A stretch of 64,000 bases of DNA from Methyloversatilis discipulorum (GCF_000527135.1 NZ_AZUP01000001.1:1550001-1614000); one strand, 5' to 3'. Positions 27,597 through 37,802 are shown, counted from the first letter of the stretch. Notes: generated by a model from the letters alone, not told the origin. Made by a program: numbers and translations.

Positions 27597-28127
27597 ATGA
27601 AAGCCCCGCTGTCCGTCCTCACCTTCGCACTGTTCGCACCGCTCGCCATGGCGCACGGACCGACGCCGCAGAAGATAGACGAGTCGGTCGTCATCGCAGC
27701 CCCCCCGGCCACCGTGTGGGCCGTGGTCGGCGACTTCGCCGGCATCGCGAAGTGGAATCCGGCGATCAAGGCTTCGTCGGCCGACCGCGGCAACGAAGCC
27801 GGTTCGACCCGCACGCTGACGCTGCCGACCGGCACCGTGACCGAACAGCTCGACGACTACGACGCCGCGGCGATGAGCATGAACTACCGCTCGGGCAACG
27901 CCGACCCGGCGGTACTGCCGGTCAGCTCCTACTCCGGCCGGCTCACCGTCAAGGCCGAAGGCAGCGGCAGCAAGCTCATGTGGCAGGCGCGCGGCTACCG
28001 CGCCGACACCGGCAACGACCCGGCCGCCGGCATGGACGACGAGAGCGCGGTGAAGGCGCTGCGCGCGCTGATGCGTCCGGGCCTGGACGCCGTGCGCACG
28101 CAGATCGAAGCGTCCGCCAAACCCTGA
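27597..28127 (+). CDS. mxaD: MxaD, SRPBCC-type periplasmic protein
   Basis: A 176-residue exported protein with a signal peptide (1-19, ending AMA) and an SRPBCC/polyketide-cyclase-like domain (ESVVIAAPPATVWAVVGDFAGIAKWNP). In Methylobacterium MxaD improves the interaction of methanol dehydrogenase with cytochrome cL and affects the methanol oxidation rate. It starts three bases after the mxaL stop. Its stop shares a base with the next start (TGATG). Confidence 0.88.
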   Translation: MKAPLSVLTFALFAPLAMAHGPTPQKIDESVVIAAPPATVWAVVGDFAGIAKWNPAIKASSADRGNEAGSTRTLTLPTGTVTEQLDDYDAAAMSMNYRSGNADPAVLPVSSYSGRLTVKAEGSGSKLMWQARGYRADTGNDPAAGMDDESAVKALRALMRPGLDAVRTQIEASAKP

Positions 28128-28927
28128 TGGACGCGCTGCCGACACTGCGGACGGCGGCCTCACCGCTGCGCTGGCTGCTCGCCGTATCACTGTTCGTCGG
28201 TGCGCTGCCGCCGGCGTCAGCCGACGCGGCCTGGCCGAAGATGCGCAGCGCGCTGTTCGGCGAGCGCAGCTTCGGCAGTGACCCAGCGGTGCTGGCGCTG
28301 GAGGCGCCCGATCGCGCGGAGGACGCATCGATCGTGCCGGTCTCACTGCGCGTGGGCCCGGCGGGCGGCGCGCTGCGCACGCTGTGGCTGCTGGTCGACG
28401 AAAACCCGTCACCGCTCGCGGCGCGCTTCACGCTGCACGACGCGGTGGTCGGCAGCATCGAGACGCGGCTGCGCGTCGAGCGCTACACCACGGTGCGCGC
28501 CATCGGCGAAACCGACGACGGCCGGCTCTACATGGCCGAGCACTTCGTGCGCGCGGCCGGTGGCTGTTCGGCACCCATCGGTCCAGCCGACGACAGTGAG
28601 TCGGCGATCGGCCGCATGTCGATGCGCCGCTTCGACGTCGCCGGCGCGCGCAGCGAACTCGAACTGCGCATCCGCCACCCGAACCACTCCGGACTCGAAG
28701 TCGATCTGGACACGCGCGGCTACGTCGCCGCCGACTACGTACGCGAACTGCGTGTGCTGCAGGACGGTCGCCCGCTGCTCGACGCCGAACTCGACATCTC
28801 GATCAGCCGCAATCCCTATCTGCGTTTCGGCATCGCCGCCGACGCGCGCCGTCTCGACGTACAGGTCGGCGACAGTCGCGAACGCCGCTTCGACGCACGC
28901 TTTCCACCGGACGCCACAACGCCGTGA
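28127..28927 (+). CDS. mxaE: quinoprotein-associated SoxYZ-like carrier (mxaE position)
   Basis: A 266-residue exported fusion of a SoxY-like and a SoxZ-like domain, of the type found beside PQQ alcohol dehydrogenases. A signal segment covers about 15-33. The SoxY-like part runs to about 150 and ends in AAGGC with Cys147, the place where SoxY carries sulfur on its swinging arm, but extra residues follow in place of the SoxY C-terminus. The SoxZ-like part begins near 165 (RMSMRRFDVAG). The role in methanol oxidation is unknown. Symbol mxaE is given from gene order (after mxaD), so it is less certain than the domain call. Confidence 0.72.
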   Translation: MDALPTLRTAASPLRWLLAVSLFVGALPPASADAAWPKMRSALFGERSFGSDPAVLALEAPDRAEDASIVPVSLRVGPAGGALRTLWLLVDENPSPLAARFTLHDAVVGSIETRLRVERYTTVRAIGETDDGRLYMAEHFVRAAGGCSAPIGPADDSESAIGRMSMRRFDVAGARSELELRIRHPNHSGLEVDLDTRGYVAADYVRELRVLQDGRPLLDAELDISISRNPYLRFGIAADARRLDVQVGDSRERRFDARFPPDATTP

Positions 28928-29907
28928 CGCGCCGGCTGCTGATCGCCGCCGCCTGTATCGGCGCCTCGACCGCGACCAGCGCCGCACCGTCGGCCGAAGC
29001 CATGATGAAGATGTCGCGCGCCGTGCTGAAGGTGTCGGCGCTGGGCGACGACGACAATCTGTCGGTCGGCTCGGCCGTCGTGATCGGGCCGGACAGTGCA
29101 CTGACCAACTGCCACGTCACCCGCCACGCCCGCATCATCGTGCTGTCGCGCGGGCTGGCGCGGCACGCGGTGGTCGGCCAGCGCGCCGACGTGTCGCGCG
29201 ACCTCTGCCTGCTGCGCACCGCCGAGCCGCTGCCCTACCCGGCGGTGGAGCTGCGCCCCACGCGCAGCCTGACGCTGGGCGAACGCGTGCTCGCCCATGG
29301 CTACTCGGGCGGCATGGAAGCGCATTTCGCGCGCGGCCTCATCGTCGATCTGCACGCGGCGGGCGGCAGTCACGTCATCCAGACCTCGGCCGGCTTCCTG
29401 CAGGGTGCCAGCGGCGGTGGTCTGTTCGACGAGGAAGGCCGGCTGATCGGCATCACCACTTTCCTGACCAGCGCCGGCCGCACCGAGTACTTCGCGATGC
29501 CCGCCGACTGGACCGACCGCCTGCGCGAGCGCACGGAGGAGGCACCGAAGCCGCTGACCGGGTCTGCGCTGTGGGCGCAGTTGCCAGCACACCAGCCCTG
29601 GTTCATGCGCCTGCTCGAACCGCTGTCGCGCAAGGACTGGCCGACGGTGGCACAGATGGCCGACGAATGGATGGCCGCCGAGCCGCACGCACCGGCAGCG
29701 GCGCTGATGTGCGCCCGCGCCGCGCGCGCGCAGGCGCGGCCGGCGCGCATGACGCAGTGCCTGCAGCGGGCGCTGGAAGGTGCGCGCGACAGCGAGGTCG
29801 AACTGACCCGCATCGCTGCCTGGGCACGCAGTGAAGGGCTGGACGAGGCCGTCGCCGCCAGCACGACGGCGCTGGCACGGCTGCGTCCGCTGCCGCGCGG
29901 CGACTGA
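28924..29907 (+). CDS. exported trypsin-like serine protease closing the mxa operon
   Basis: A 327-residue exported protein with a signal peptide (1-20). In the trypsin-like domain (about 30-205) the triad can be read as His in LTNCHVTR, Asp in VSRDLCLL and Ser in QGASGGGLF, all intact. A helical C-terminal region (about 220-327) looks like TPR repeats and may bind a partner. The start is GTG at 28924, overlapping the previous stop, so it belongs to the operon. In the order D-E-x it takes the place called mxaH in Methylobacterium, but I do not claim homology. A role in processing or quality control of the periplasmic dehydrogenase is plausible inference. Confidence 0.78.
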   Translation: MTRRLLIAAACIGASTATSAAPSAEAMMKMSRAVLKVSALGDDDNLSVGSAVVIGPDSALTNCHVTRHARIIVLSRGLARHAVVGQRADVSRDLCLLRTAEPLPYPAVELRPTRSLTLGERVLAHGYSGGMEAHFARGLIVDLHAAGGSHVIQTSAGFLQGASGGGLFDEEGRLIGITTFLTSAGRTEYFAMPADWTDRLRERTEEAPKPLTGSALWAQLPAHQPWFMRLLEPLSRKDWPTVAQMADEWMAAEPHAPAAALMCARAARAQARPARMTQCLQRALEGARDSEVELTRIAAWARSEGLDEAVAASTTALARLRPLPRGD

Positions 29908-29944
29908 GCCCACCGGGCGGCGGGCTGAACGCCCGGGCGGGCTC
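29906..29944. terminator. hairpin between the mxa operon and convergent gene
   Basis: An imperfect GC inverted repeat (left arm 29906-29919, right arm 29930-29944, one bulge) covers the whole gap between the protease stop and the stop of the minus-strand gene. It is a probable shared transcript end, without a T-run. Confidence 0.6.
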
Positions 29945-30176
29945 AGCCCGCCGGTACGCCGGTCCGGTTGACCTGGCTGTAGAAGATCTTCTGGTTGTGC
30001 AAGCTGCCGAGCAGCTCGTTCAGTTCGTGGATCAGTGCATCGTTGCCGGCGCTGGCCGCGACATCGCCGCTGGCGATCGCGACCTGGGCCAGACAGCCGA
30101 TCTTGTCGCGCAGTGCGTCCTCGATCAGGTCGATGTGGCGGATCGTGAGCTGGAAGGTTTTCTGGTGCTTGGACAT
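29943..30176 (-). CDS. small helical protein of unknown function
   Basis: A 77-residue cytosolic protein, not recognised. It appears mostly helical: KTFQLTIRHIDLIEDALRDK and a second helix (ALIHELNELLGSLHNQKIF). It has one Cys and no signal or membrane segment. The ATG at 30176 follows a GGGAG site on the minus strand; the longer open frame upstream is rejected as non-coding in character. It converges on the mxa operon end and has its own upstream region of 215 bases. Codon use looks like that of its neighbours. Confidence 0.7.
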   Translation of the reverse strand: MSKHQKTFQLTIRHIDLIEDALRDKIGCLAQVAIASGDVAASAGNDALIHELNELLGSLHNQKIFYSQVNRTGVPAG

Positions 30177-30391
30177 GTGGGCTCTCCCTGTGCCGCCGCC
30201 TCGTGAGCAACGGGTGTTTACGAGAACCGACAGCGTAATCCTTTCGTGCGCCGCAACAAGCCCCCGCGGTAAAAACACGGGCACGGACAATCGGGACATC
30301 CTCACCGGAATCCGGGGCAAGCACCGCCTGCAACGACGTCGGGAGTCGCGGATAGTGCTTCCCTTTTCCGCCACGTCTGCCCGTCGAAGCC

Positions 30392-31171
30392 ATGCATCGC
30401 AGCCGCCTGCTTGTCACCACCCTCGTCGCACTGCTCGCCCTGCCAGCCGTCGCCGCCACCGACACCGTCGTCACCGTCAATGGCCGGGCGGTGCCGCGCG
30501 CCCAGCTCGACTTCATCATCAAGGAACAGATCCGTCAGGGCCGCCCGGCCTCGCCCGATCTGTCGCGCCAGGCGCGCGAGGAACTGATCGGTCGCGAGGT
30601 GCTGGCGCAGGAGGCCGAACGCAAGCTCGGCCGCAGCGAGGCGCTGAAGACGCGCATCGAGTTCATGCGCCAGCAGGCACTGCTCAATGCCTTGCGCGAG
30701 GACTTCTTCCTGAACACGCAGCCGTCCGACGCCGAAGTGCGCAAGGTCTACGACACGCTGTCGAGTCGCGCCGGCGAGCGCGAATACCGCGTGCGGCACA
30801 TTCTGGTCGGCGATGAGGCGCAGGCGAAGTCGCTGCATGAACAGCTCGGCAAGGGTGCGCGCTTCGAGGATCTGGCGAAGGCCCACTCGAAGGACAGCGA
30901 CAGCGCGCCGGCCGGCGGCCTGCTCGAATGGACGCCGGAGGGCCAGTTTTCGCCCGAATTCGCCGCCGCGCTGCCGCAGATGACGCGCGGCAAGGTAGGC
31001 GACGCCCCGGTGCGCAGCGGCGCCGGCTGGCACCTGATCCGGCTGGAGGACGTGCGTCCGGCGCAGCCGCCGCGTTTCGAGGACGTGAAGCCGCGCATCG
31101 TCGAGTCGCTGATCGAGCAGAAATGGCGCAGCTACGTGAAGGAGCTGCAGGCGCGCGCGGTGGTGAAGTGA
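30392..31171 (+). CDS. exported parvulin-type peptidyl-prolyl isomerase
   Basis: A 259-residue periplasmic folding catalyst. A signal peptide (1-22) leads into a SurA-like N-terminal helical part (DTVVTVNGRAVPRAQLDFII, then LIGREVLAQEAERKLG), then a parvulin domain at about 131-225 (VRHILVG, AHSKDS, GGLLEW, SEFAAALP-type segments, GWHLIRLED). It helps periplasmic or outer-membrane proteins fold by cis-trans isomerisation of proline bonds. Its stop overlaps the next gene's GTG, so it leads a short operon with two small secreted proteins. Confidence 0.9.
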   Translation: MHRSRLLVTTLVALLALPAVAATDTVVTVNGRAVPRAQLDFIIKEQIRQGRPASPDLSRQAREELIGREVLAQEAERKLGRSEALKTRIEFMRQQALLNALREDFFLNTQPSDAEVRKVYDTLSSRAGEREYRVRHILVGDEAQAKSLHEQLGKGARFEDLAKAHSKDSDSAPAGGLLEWTPEGQFSPEFAAALPQMTRGKVGDAPVRSGAGWHLIRLEDVRPAQPPRFEDVKPRIVESLIEQKWRSYVKELQARAVVK

Positions 31172-31509
31172 GGGTGGTCTGGCCACTGCTGGCGCTGTGC
31201 TCGGCCACGGCCGCAGCCGGCGACGTCGATCACGCGGCGCACGCCGCGCTCGAATGGGTGGCCGAGCCGGAAGCGCAGTGCGTTCAGCTGGGCGGCACGA
31301 TGACCGGTCTGCGCAATCGCGACCGCAGCCGCACATTGCGCGTCTGGGTCGAACGCTGGTACCTCGACGTGCTGACCGCCGACCGTAGCCGCCACGACCT
31401 ACCGCCGGACGGCAGCGTCAGACAGCTCGGCTGTTCCGAAACCCGCTCCGGCACCCAGCGCTGGACGCTGTTCGACGCCCGTTTCCTGCCGACCAGCGAA
31501 GCACAATGA
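31168..31509 (+). CDS. small exported protein of unknown function
   Basis: A 113-residue protein, not recognised. The start is GTG at 31168, overlapping the parvulin stop (GTGA), which gives a short signal peptide (about 1-16). The mature part has two cysteines (QCVQLGG and QLGCSET) that could pair, and RTLRVWVERWYLDVL in between. It is probably a periplasmic protein whose folding or partner is linked to the preceding isomerase. A 4-base gap leads to the next gene. Confidence 0.65.
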   Translation: MRVVWPLLALCSATAAAGDVDHAAHAALEWVAEPEAQCVQLGGTMTGLRNRDRSRTLRVWVERWYLDVLTADRSRHDLPPDGSVRQLGCSETRSGTQRWTLFDARFLPTSEAQ

Positions 31510-31513
31510 ATCG

Positions 31514-31945
31514 ATGAAACAGTCACTTGCACTCATTCTGCTGGTCGCGGCGACGACCGGCGCACAGGCGGACGAGCCGCCCGAGCGCGCTTACGTGCGC
31601 GCCGGCACCGACCGGCTGATCAGCGCCTGTACCCGGGACGGCCACACGCTCAGCCTGCTCGCCCACCCGGGCGTCGAGGTGGTGAACGGTGACGCCGCCC
31701 CGGCGGGTCTCCCGGTCGACGCCTTCATGCAGGGCATTGCCGAACAGGTGATGCAGCTGACCCGCGACGTGCCGCACGCCGACTTCCTGCGCCCGGACAG
31801 CCCGGGCGCCCGTTCGCTGAGCGACGCCGTCGAGACCTGGATGGACGCTTTCAACCGCACCCACGGCACGCGGCTCGCTTGGGCGATCAGCGACTTCGGC
31901 GTCAGCGACGCACCGCAACCCGCCTGCGCATCGCCGAAGGACTGA
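31514..31945 (+). CDS. exported protein of unknown function
   Basis: A 143-residue protein with a clear signal peptide (1-19, ending AQA). The mature part is acidic, with two cysteines (SACTRDG and the C-terminal PACASP). No known family is recognised. It is third in the parvulin operon, directly after the 113-residue exported protein, so all three act in the periplasm. Confidence 0.7.
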   Translation: MKQSLALILLVAATTGAQADEPPERAYVRAGTDRLISACTRDGHTLSLLAHPGVEVVNGDAAPAGLPVDAFMQGIAEQVMQLTRDVPHADFLRPDSPGARSLSDAVETWMDAFNRTHGTRLAWAISDFGVSDAPQPACASPKD

Positions 31946-32069
31946 ATTCCCCGCCGACTCAAGTTGTCGTCCCCCGCCGTCGATATGACTGGTCTGTACG
32001 CCGTGCGCCGCAGCATCCCGCGCGGTGCGGCGACAGCCACACGCCATGGTGGACCGAGGAGACAACAAG

Positions 32070-32978
32070 ATGACGCAACGGATACTCTATTTCCTGGTGC
32101 CGGGCAGCAATATCAGCCCCTTCGACGTGACCATTGCCGCCGATGCGGGCTTCGACCAGGTGATACCGCTCACCGGCATCCGCCCGGAGAACGTGACGGC
32201 GCTGGTTCAGGACGCCATCTTCTGTCGCCCGCCCAATCGTTTCAACGACACCGGCATCTTCATCGGCGGCCGTGACGTCCATATGGCAACCGACATGTTC
32301 CAGTCGGCCAAAGGCGCCATGGTCGGCGACTTCCAAGTCGGCGTGTTCGCCGACCCGAACGGTGCCTACACCACCTCGGCCGCCGTCGTCGCGCTGGTCG
32401 AGAAGGCGGTCAATGCGAGCACCGGCTCGGGTCTCGCCGGGCGCACCGTATCCGTTTTCGGCACCGGTCCTGTCGGTCTGTGCACCGCCATCCTGGCCGC
32501 ACGCCAGGGCGCGAAGGCGCGGCTGTGCCAGCTCACCGCGGACGACGATTCCAAGGCGGCGCTGCGCTTCTGCGAGCGCTATAACGCCAAGGTCGAATGG
32601 GTGTCCGCCGAAACCCACCGCGACAAGGTCAATGTGGTCGCCGACAGCGAAATCGCCGTCAGCGCCGCGAAGGCCGGCATCCGCATCCTCGACGCCGAAG
32701 TGCTGGAAGCCGGCGGCAAGCTGATCGCCTGTGCCGACACCAACGCGGTGCCGCCCTCCGGCATCGAAGGTATCGGTGTGAACGACCGTGCGATTCCGGT
32801 CGAAGTGGGTCCGGCCCGCTTCCTCAGCATCGGCCCGCTGGCGATCGGCAGCCTGAAGTACAAGACGCAGTTCGGTCTCTACCGCTCGATACAGACCGGC
32901 TCGTCGCCGGCCCTGATCGACTTCCCCGAGGCATATGCGTATGCGCTGCAGGAGCTGGCGCAGAGCAAGCCCGCCTGA
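32070..32978 (+). CDS. mtdB: NAD(P)-dependent methylene-tetrahydromethanopterin dehydrogenase
   Basis: Oxidises methylene-H4MPT to methenyl-H4MPT with NAD(P)+, the second step of H4MPT-linked formaldehyde oxidation, in the cytosol. The 302 residues follow Methylobacterium MtdB: SPFDVTIAADAGFDQVIPLT at the N-terminus, QDAIFCRPP, TGIFIGGRD (61-69), VFADPNGAYTTSAA, and a Rossmann loop GTGPVG (131-136). ADTNAVPPSGIEGI and IGSLKYKTQFGLYR lie near the end. The ATG follows a gaggaga ribosome-binding site. The other H4MPT genes (mch, fhc) are not in this window. Confidence 0.92.
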   Translation: MTQRILYFLVPGSNISPFDVTIAADAGFDQVIPLTGIRPENVTALVQDAIFCRPPNRFNDTGIFIGGRDVHMATDMFQSAKGAMVGDFQVGVFADPNGAYTTSAAVVALVEKAVNASTGSGLAGRTVSVFGTGPVGLCTAILAARQGAKARLCQLTADDDSKAALRFCERYNAKVEWVSAETHRDKVNVVADSEIAVSAAKAGIRILDAEVLEAGGKLIACADTNAVPPSGIEGIGVNDRAIPVEVGPARFLSIGPLAIGSLKYKTQFGLYRSIQTGSSPALIDFPEAYAYALQELAQSKPA

Positions 32979-33082
32979 GCGAAACCGACCGCTTGTCATG
33001 GCGCGCGTGGCAAGCGCACCATAGGCGGCCGGCAGGTCGGCGCCCGGAGGCGCCGCATGCTGCGGATGGAGGTGCGGACGGC

Positions 33083-35221
33083 GTGGACAGCAATCCGGGG
33101 CTGAACATTACGGGCACGGAAACCGTCATCGGTCAGGGTACCGGTGCCGACGGTGCGGTATTCCGCACCCTGCTCGACCGCATGTCCGACGGCGTGTTCA
33201 TCGCCCGCGACTACCGCTTCATCTTCGCCAACGCCGCGCTGCCACGCATGCTGGGTTACGAGCACGACGACTTTGTCGGGCTGGGATTCGACGCAGTGGT
33301 GGCGCCGGATTTCCTCGAATTGTGGGTGCAGCGCTTCCGGCAACGGATCGGCGAAGGCGAGGAACCGCCCGGGCGCTACGAACTGCGCTTCCGCCTCAAG
33401 GGCGGCCGGCGCGAACTGCCGATCGAACTGAACGCAAGCCGCGTCGTATTCGACGGCCAGCGCTGCGTGCTCGGCATCGTGCGCGACATGTCGGGCCGCA
33501 AGCTCGCCGAACACGCATTGCGCGAGAGCGAGCAGCGTTTCCGCGGCACTTTCGACCAGGCCGCCGTCGGCATCGCGCTGATGGACCTCGAAGGCCGCTT
33601 CCTGCGGGTCAATCCCAAGCTGTGCGACACCCTCGGCTTTCGCGCCAGCGAACTGCGCGCGCTGACGATGGAGGCCATCACCCACCCGGAAGACATTTCG
33701 CTGGACGTCCACCCGCTGCGCTGCGTGCGCAACGGCGAACAGACCACCTACTCGATCGAGAAGCGCCTGCTGCACAAGAATGGCGCGGCCACCTGGGCGC
33801 GCCTGACCGTTTCGCTGCAGGTCGACGACATGGGCGCGCCGTCGCACTTCATCGCGGTGATCGAGGACGTCCACGACCGCCGTCTGGCGCAGACCGCGCT
33901 GGCCGACAGCGAACTGCGCCATCGCCTGCTGATGCACAACCTGCACGCCGCCGTGCTGGTCTGTGCGCCGGACGCCCGCATCCTTTATGGCAATCCGGAA
34001 GCCTGCCGCATCCTGCGCATGGACTCGGCACTGCTCGCCGGCCGCACGATCGCCCAGCTGGGCTGCCGCTTCGTCGACCAGAGCGGCGAGGCACTGGCAC
34101 CGGAACGCGATCTGGTCCGCCGTGTGCTCGCCTCGGGCAAGGAGATGAACGACGTCGTGGTCGGCGTCCGTCACGACGACGCGGAGACGCTGTGGGCGCT
34201 GGTCCACGCCTACCCCGAATTCGACACCCGGCATCGGCTGCGCCAGATCGTCGTCATGTTCGTCGACATCACCGACCGCAGCCGGCTCGAAGCCGAGCGC
34301 GATGCCGACCGTCAGCTCAAGACGGCAGCGCTGAACGCCATCACCGCGCACGTCGCCGTGCTCGACAAGCGCGGCGTCATCGTCGAGACGAATGCCAGCT
34401 GGCGCGCCTTTGCCGAGCGCGGCGGCTACACCGGCAACATGACCTTCACCGGCGTGAACTACCTCGACGCCCTCGCCCGCTGCGACCGCGACGAGGCACC
34501 GCATGCAGAAGCCGCCTGCGAGGGCATCCTGTCGGTCATGCTCGGCCGGTCGGCGCTGTTCCAGATGGAGTACGCCTGCCACGCGCCGCACGAGCGGCAG
34601 TGGTTCAGTCTCAAGGTGACGCCGATGGACCCGGCGCGCGAACGCGTGCTGCTCAGCCACGAGAACATCACACGCATCAAACTGGCCGAAGAGGCGGTAC
34701 GCATCCTGGCCAACACCGACGCACTGACCGGCCTCGCCAACCGCCGCCATTTCTTCGAAGTCGCCGAGGAGGAATTCGTGCGCGCCCGCCGCTACGAAAC
34801 CCCGCTCACCGTGCTCATGACCGACCTCGACCACTTCAAGCGCATCAACGACCATTTCGGGCACGCCGGCGGCGACGCCGTGCTGTGCAGTTTCGCCATC
34901 GTCCTGTCCAGCCTGCTGCGCGACTCGGACAGCGCAGGTCGCCTCGGCGGCGAGGAATTCGCCGTACTGCTGCCGCATACCTCACTGGACGGCGCGCGCG
35001 CCTTCGCCGAGCGCCTGATGGAGCGCGTCGCCGACAACCCGCCCGAACTCGACGGTCAGCCGGCGCACTACACCTTGAGCATAGGCATCGGCGAACTGAT
35101 GCCCGACTGCCTCGATTTCTCGGCCCTGCTGCGCAGGGCCGACGAAGCGCTCTACCGCGCCAAGAGCGGCGGCCGCAACCGGGTCGAATACGCGCCCGGG
35201 CCGTGCAACGACGCGAACTAG
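33083..35221 (+). CDS. PAS-GGDEF diguanylate cyclase
   Basis: A 712-residue signalling protein making cyclic di-GMP. About four PAS-type sensor domains span residues 20-540: recognisable starts are LLDRMSDGVFIARDYRF, RFRGTFDQAAVGIALMD, RLLMHNLHAAVLVCAPD and LNAITAHVAVLDKRG. A GGDEF domain follows at about 550-705 with an intact GGEEF active site. An RDSD inhibitory-site motif lies five residues before it, so product feedback is likely. No membrane segment is seen, hence cytosolic. The start is a GTG at 33083 with AGG upstream; in-frame ATGs are lacking nearby. Confidence 0.88.
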   Translation: MDSNPGLNITGTETVIGQGTGADGAVFRTLLDRMSDGVFIARDYRFIFANAALPRMLGYEHDDFVGLGFDAVVAPDFLELWVQRFRQRIGEGEEPPGRYELRFRLKGGRRELPIELNASRVVFDGQRCVLGIVRDMSGRKLAEHALRESEQRFRGTFDQAAVGIALMDLEGRFLRVNPKLCDTLGFRASELRALTMEAITHPEDISLDVHPLRCVRNGEQTTYSIEKRLLHKNGAATWARLTVSLQVDDMGAPSHFIAVIEDVHDRRLAQTALADSELRHRLLMHNLHAAVLVCAPDARILYGNPEACRILRMDSALLAGRTIAQLGCRFVDQSGEALAPERDLVRRVLASGKEMNDVVVGVRHDDAETLWALVHAYPEFDTRHRLRQIVVMFVDITDRSRLEAERDADRQLKTAALNAITAHVAVLDKRGVIVETNASWRAFAERGGYTGNMTFTGVNYLDALARCDRDEAPHAEAACEGILSVMLGRSALFQMEYACHAPHERQWFSLKVTPMDPARERVLLSHENITRIKLAEEAVRILANTDALTGLANRRHFFEVAEEEFVRARRYETPLTVLMTDLDHFKRINDHFGHAGGDAVLCSFAIVLSSLLRDSDSAGRLGGEEFAVLLPHTSLDGARAFAERLMERVADNPPELDGQPAHYTLSIGIGELMPDCLDFSALLRRADEALYRAKSGGRNRVEYAPGPCNDAN

Positions 35222-35353
35222 GCAGACCCGCACTCCGGTCAAGCGGATGTGAACCGCCGGCTGCCTTCAAGGCACCCGCTTTGCTAGCAAATGCCGGCAG
35301 GCGCCGCCCGGGCGCCTCGCGCACATCCCATTCACTGACCGGAGATTCCCGAC

Positions 35354-35833
35354 ATGAAGGCTGATTCGTCAAACTCATCCCCGCGCAAATCGCAGGAGGC
35401 GCTGACCCTTCTTCGCGCCGACCACAAGCACGTCAGCGAACTGTTCGAGCAGTACGAAGCCGCGCGCACGAGCACGCAGAAGAAGAAACTCGTGCAGGAA
35501 ATCTGTACGGAGCTCGAAGTGCACGCGCAGATCGAAGAGGAAATCTTCTATCCGGCTGTAAAAGCTGCACTGAAGGACAAGGAGCTGGTACCCGAGGCGA
35601 CGGTGGAGCACGCGTCATTGAAAGACCTGATCGCGCAGATCAAGGATGTCGAGCCGGACGGCGAAATGTTCGACGCAAAGGTGAAAGTGCTCTCCGAGTA
35701 CGTGAAGCATCACGTGAAGGAAGAGCAGAACGAAATGTTCCCGAAGGTGAAGGACACCGACCTCGACCTCTCGGAGCTGGCCGAACAGATGAAGCAGCGC
35801 AAGGAAGAACTGCTTTCGGCCGTCGTGCACTGA
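35354..35833 (+). CDS. hemerythrin-like HHE-domain protein
   Basis: A 159-residue helical cytosolic protein of the HHE (hemerythrin) family, which holds a di-iron centre and senses or binds oxygen or NO. Ligand candidates are His in LRADHKHVSELF, HAQIEEEIFYP (His and Glu), VEHASLKDL, and HHVKEEQNEMFP. The C-terminal helix is rich in charged residues. It is monocistronic and followed by a strong terminator. The natural role is not readable from sequence. Confidence 0.88.
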   Translation: MKADSSNSSPRKSQEALTLLRADHKHVSELFEQYEAARTSTQKKKLVQEICTELEVHAQIEEEIFYPAVKAALKDKELVPEATVEHASLKDLIAQIKDVEPDGEMFDAKVKVLSEYVKHHVKEEQNEMFPKVKDTDLDLSELAEQMKQRKEELLSAVVH

Positions 35834-35893
35834 GTGACACGCCCCGGGGACTGCGCCGGCAACACAGACGGCCGGTGACGTTTGTCGAGGGCA

Positions 35894-35925
35894 ACAAAAA
35901 AGCGCCCTGAGAGGCGCTTTTTTGT
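35894..35925. terminator. bidirectional intrinsic terminator
   Basis: A perfect 13-bp palindrome: A-run, agcgcc, 6-nt loop, ggcgct, T-run. It serves the HHE gene on the plus strand and the serS/tRNA-Ser transcript on the minus strand. Confidence 0.9.
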
Positions 35926-35931
35926 GTGGTG

Positions 35932-36023
<92 letters not shown>

Positions 36024-36112
36024 GGGTTACTGCGAACTTCGTGGTCGCGAAGCGGCGCGCAGTGTAGCACAGCGCTCGCGCCGGCGGAAAGCGTCGGCGC
36101 GATTTTTGCGTG

Positions 36113-37522
<1,410 letters not shown>

Positions 37523-37535
37523 TCACGCGAATGTC

Positions 37536-37802
37536 ATGTTGTCACTGCGCGACTGTCTCGATCACAGCAATCTGAGCGAACTGGAAGTCGACGTGCTCGC
37601 CGACTACACCGGCCTGCCGACCATGCTGGCCGCCACGCTGGCCGGCGCCATGCTGCAGAGCCACGGCGGCGCCGACCTGATGCTGCGCATCCTGCAGGAC
37701 GCCGAGAAGCAGGCCTCGCAGCGCCTCGACATGGAGCAGCGGGCGCGCACCAAGGCAGCGGTCGAGCGCTTCTGCGCGGTGCACCGGCCCGAACTGCACT
37801 GA
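37536..37802 (+). CDS. small cytosolic protein of unknown function
   Basis: An 88-residue, mostly helical protein (LSLRDCLDHSNLSELEVDVL, then LPTMLAATLAGAML and an AEKQASQRLDMEQRARTK helix). No signal peptide or membrane helix is evident. No family is recognised; similar short open frames with this opening occur in betaproteobacteria to my memory, but I cannot check. The ATG at 37536 is chosen because the earlier in-frame sequence lies in the serS promoter region. It is divergent from serS. A TATAGT at 37499-37504 is a possible -10 element. Confidence 0.6.
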   Translation: MLSLRDCLDHSNLSELEVDVLADYTGLPTMLAATLAGAMLQSHGGADLMLRILQDAEKQASQRLDMEQRARTKAAVERFCAVHRPELH

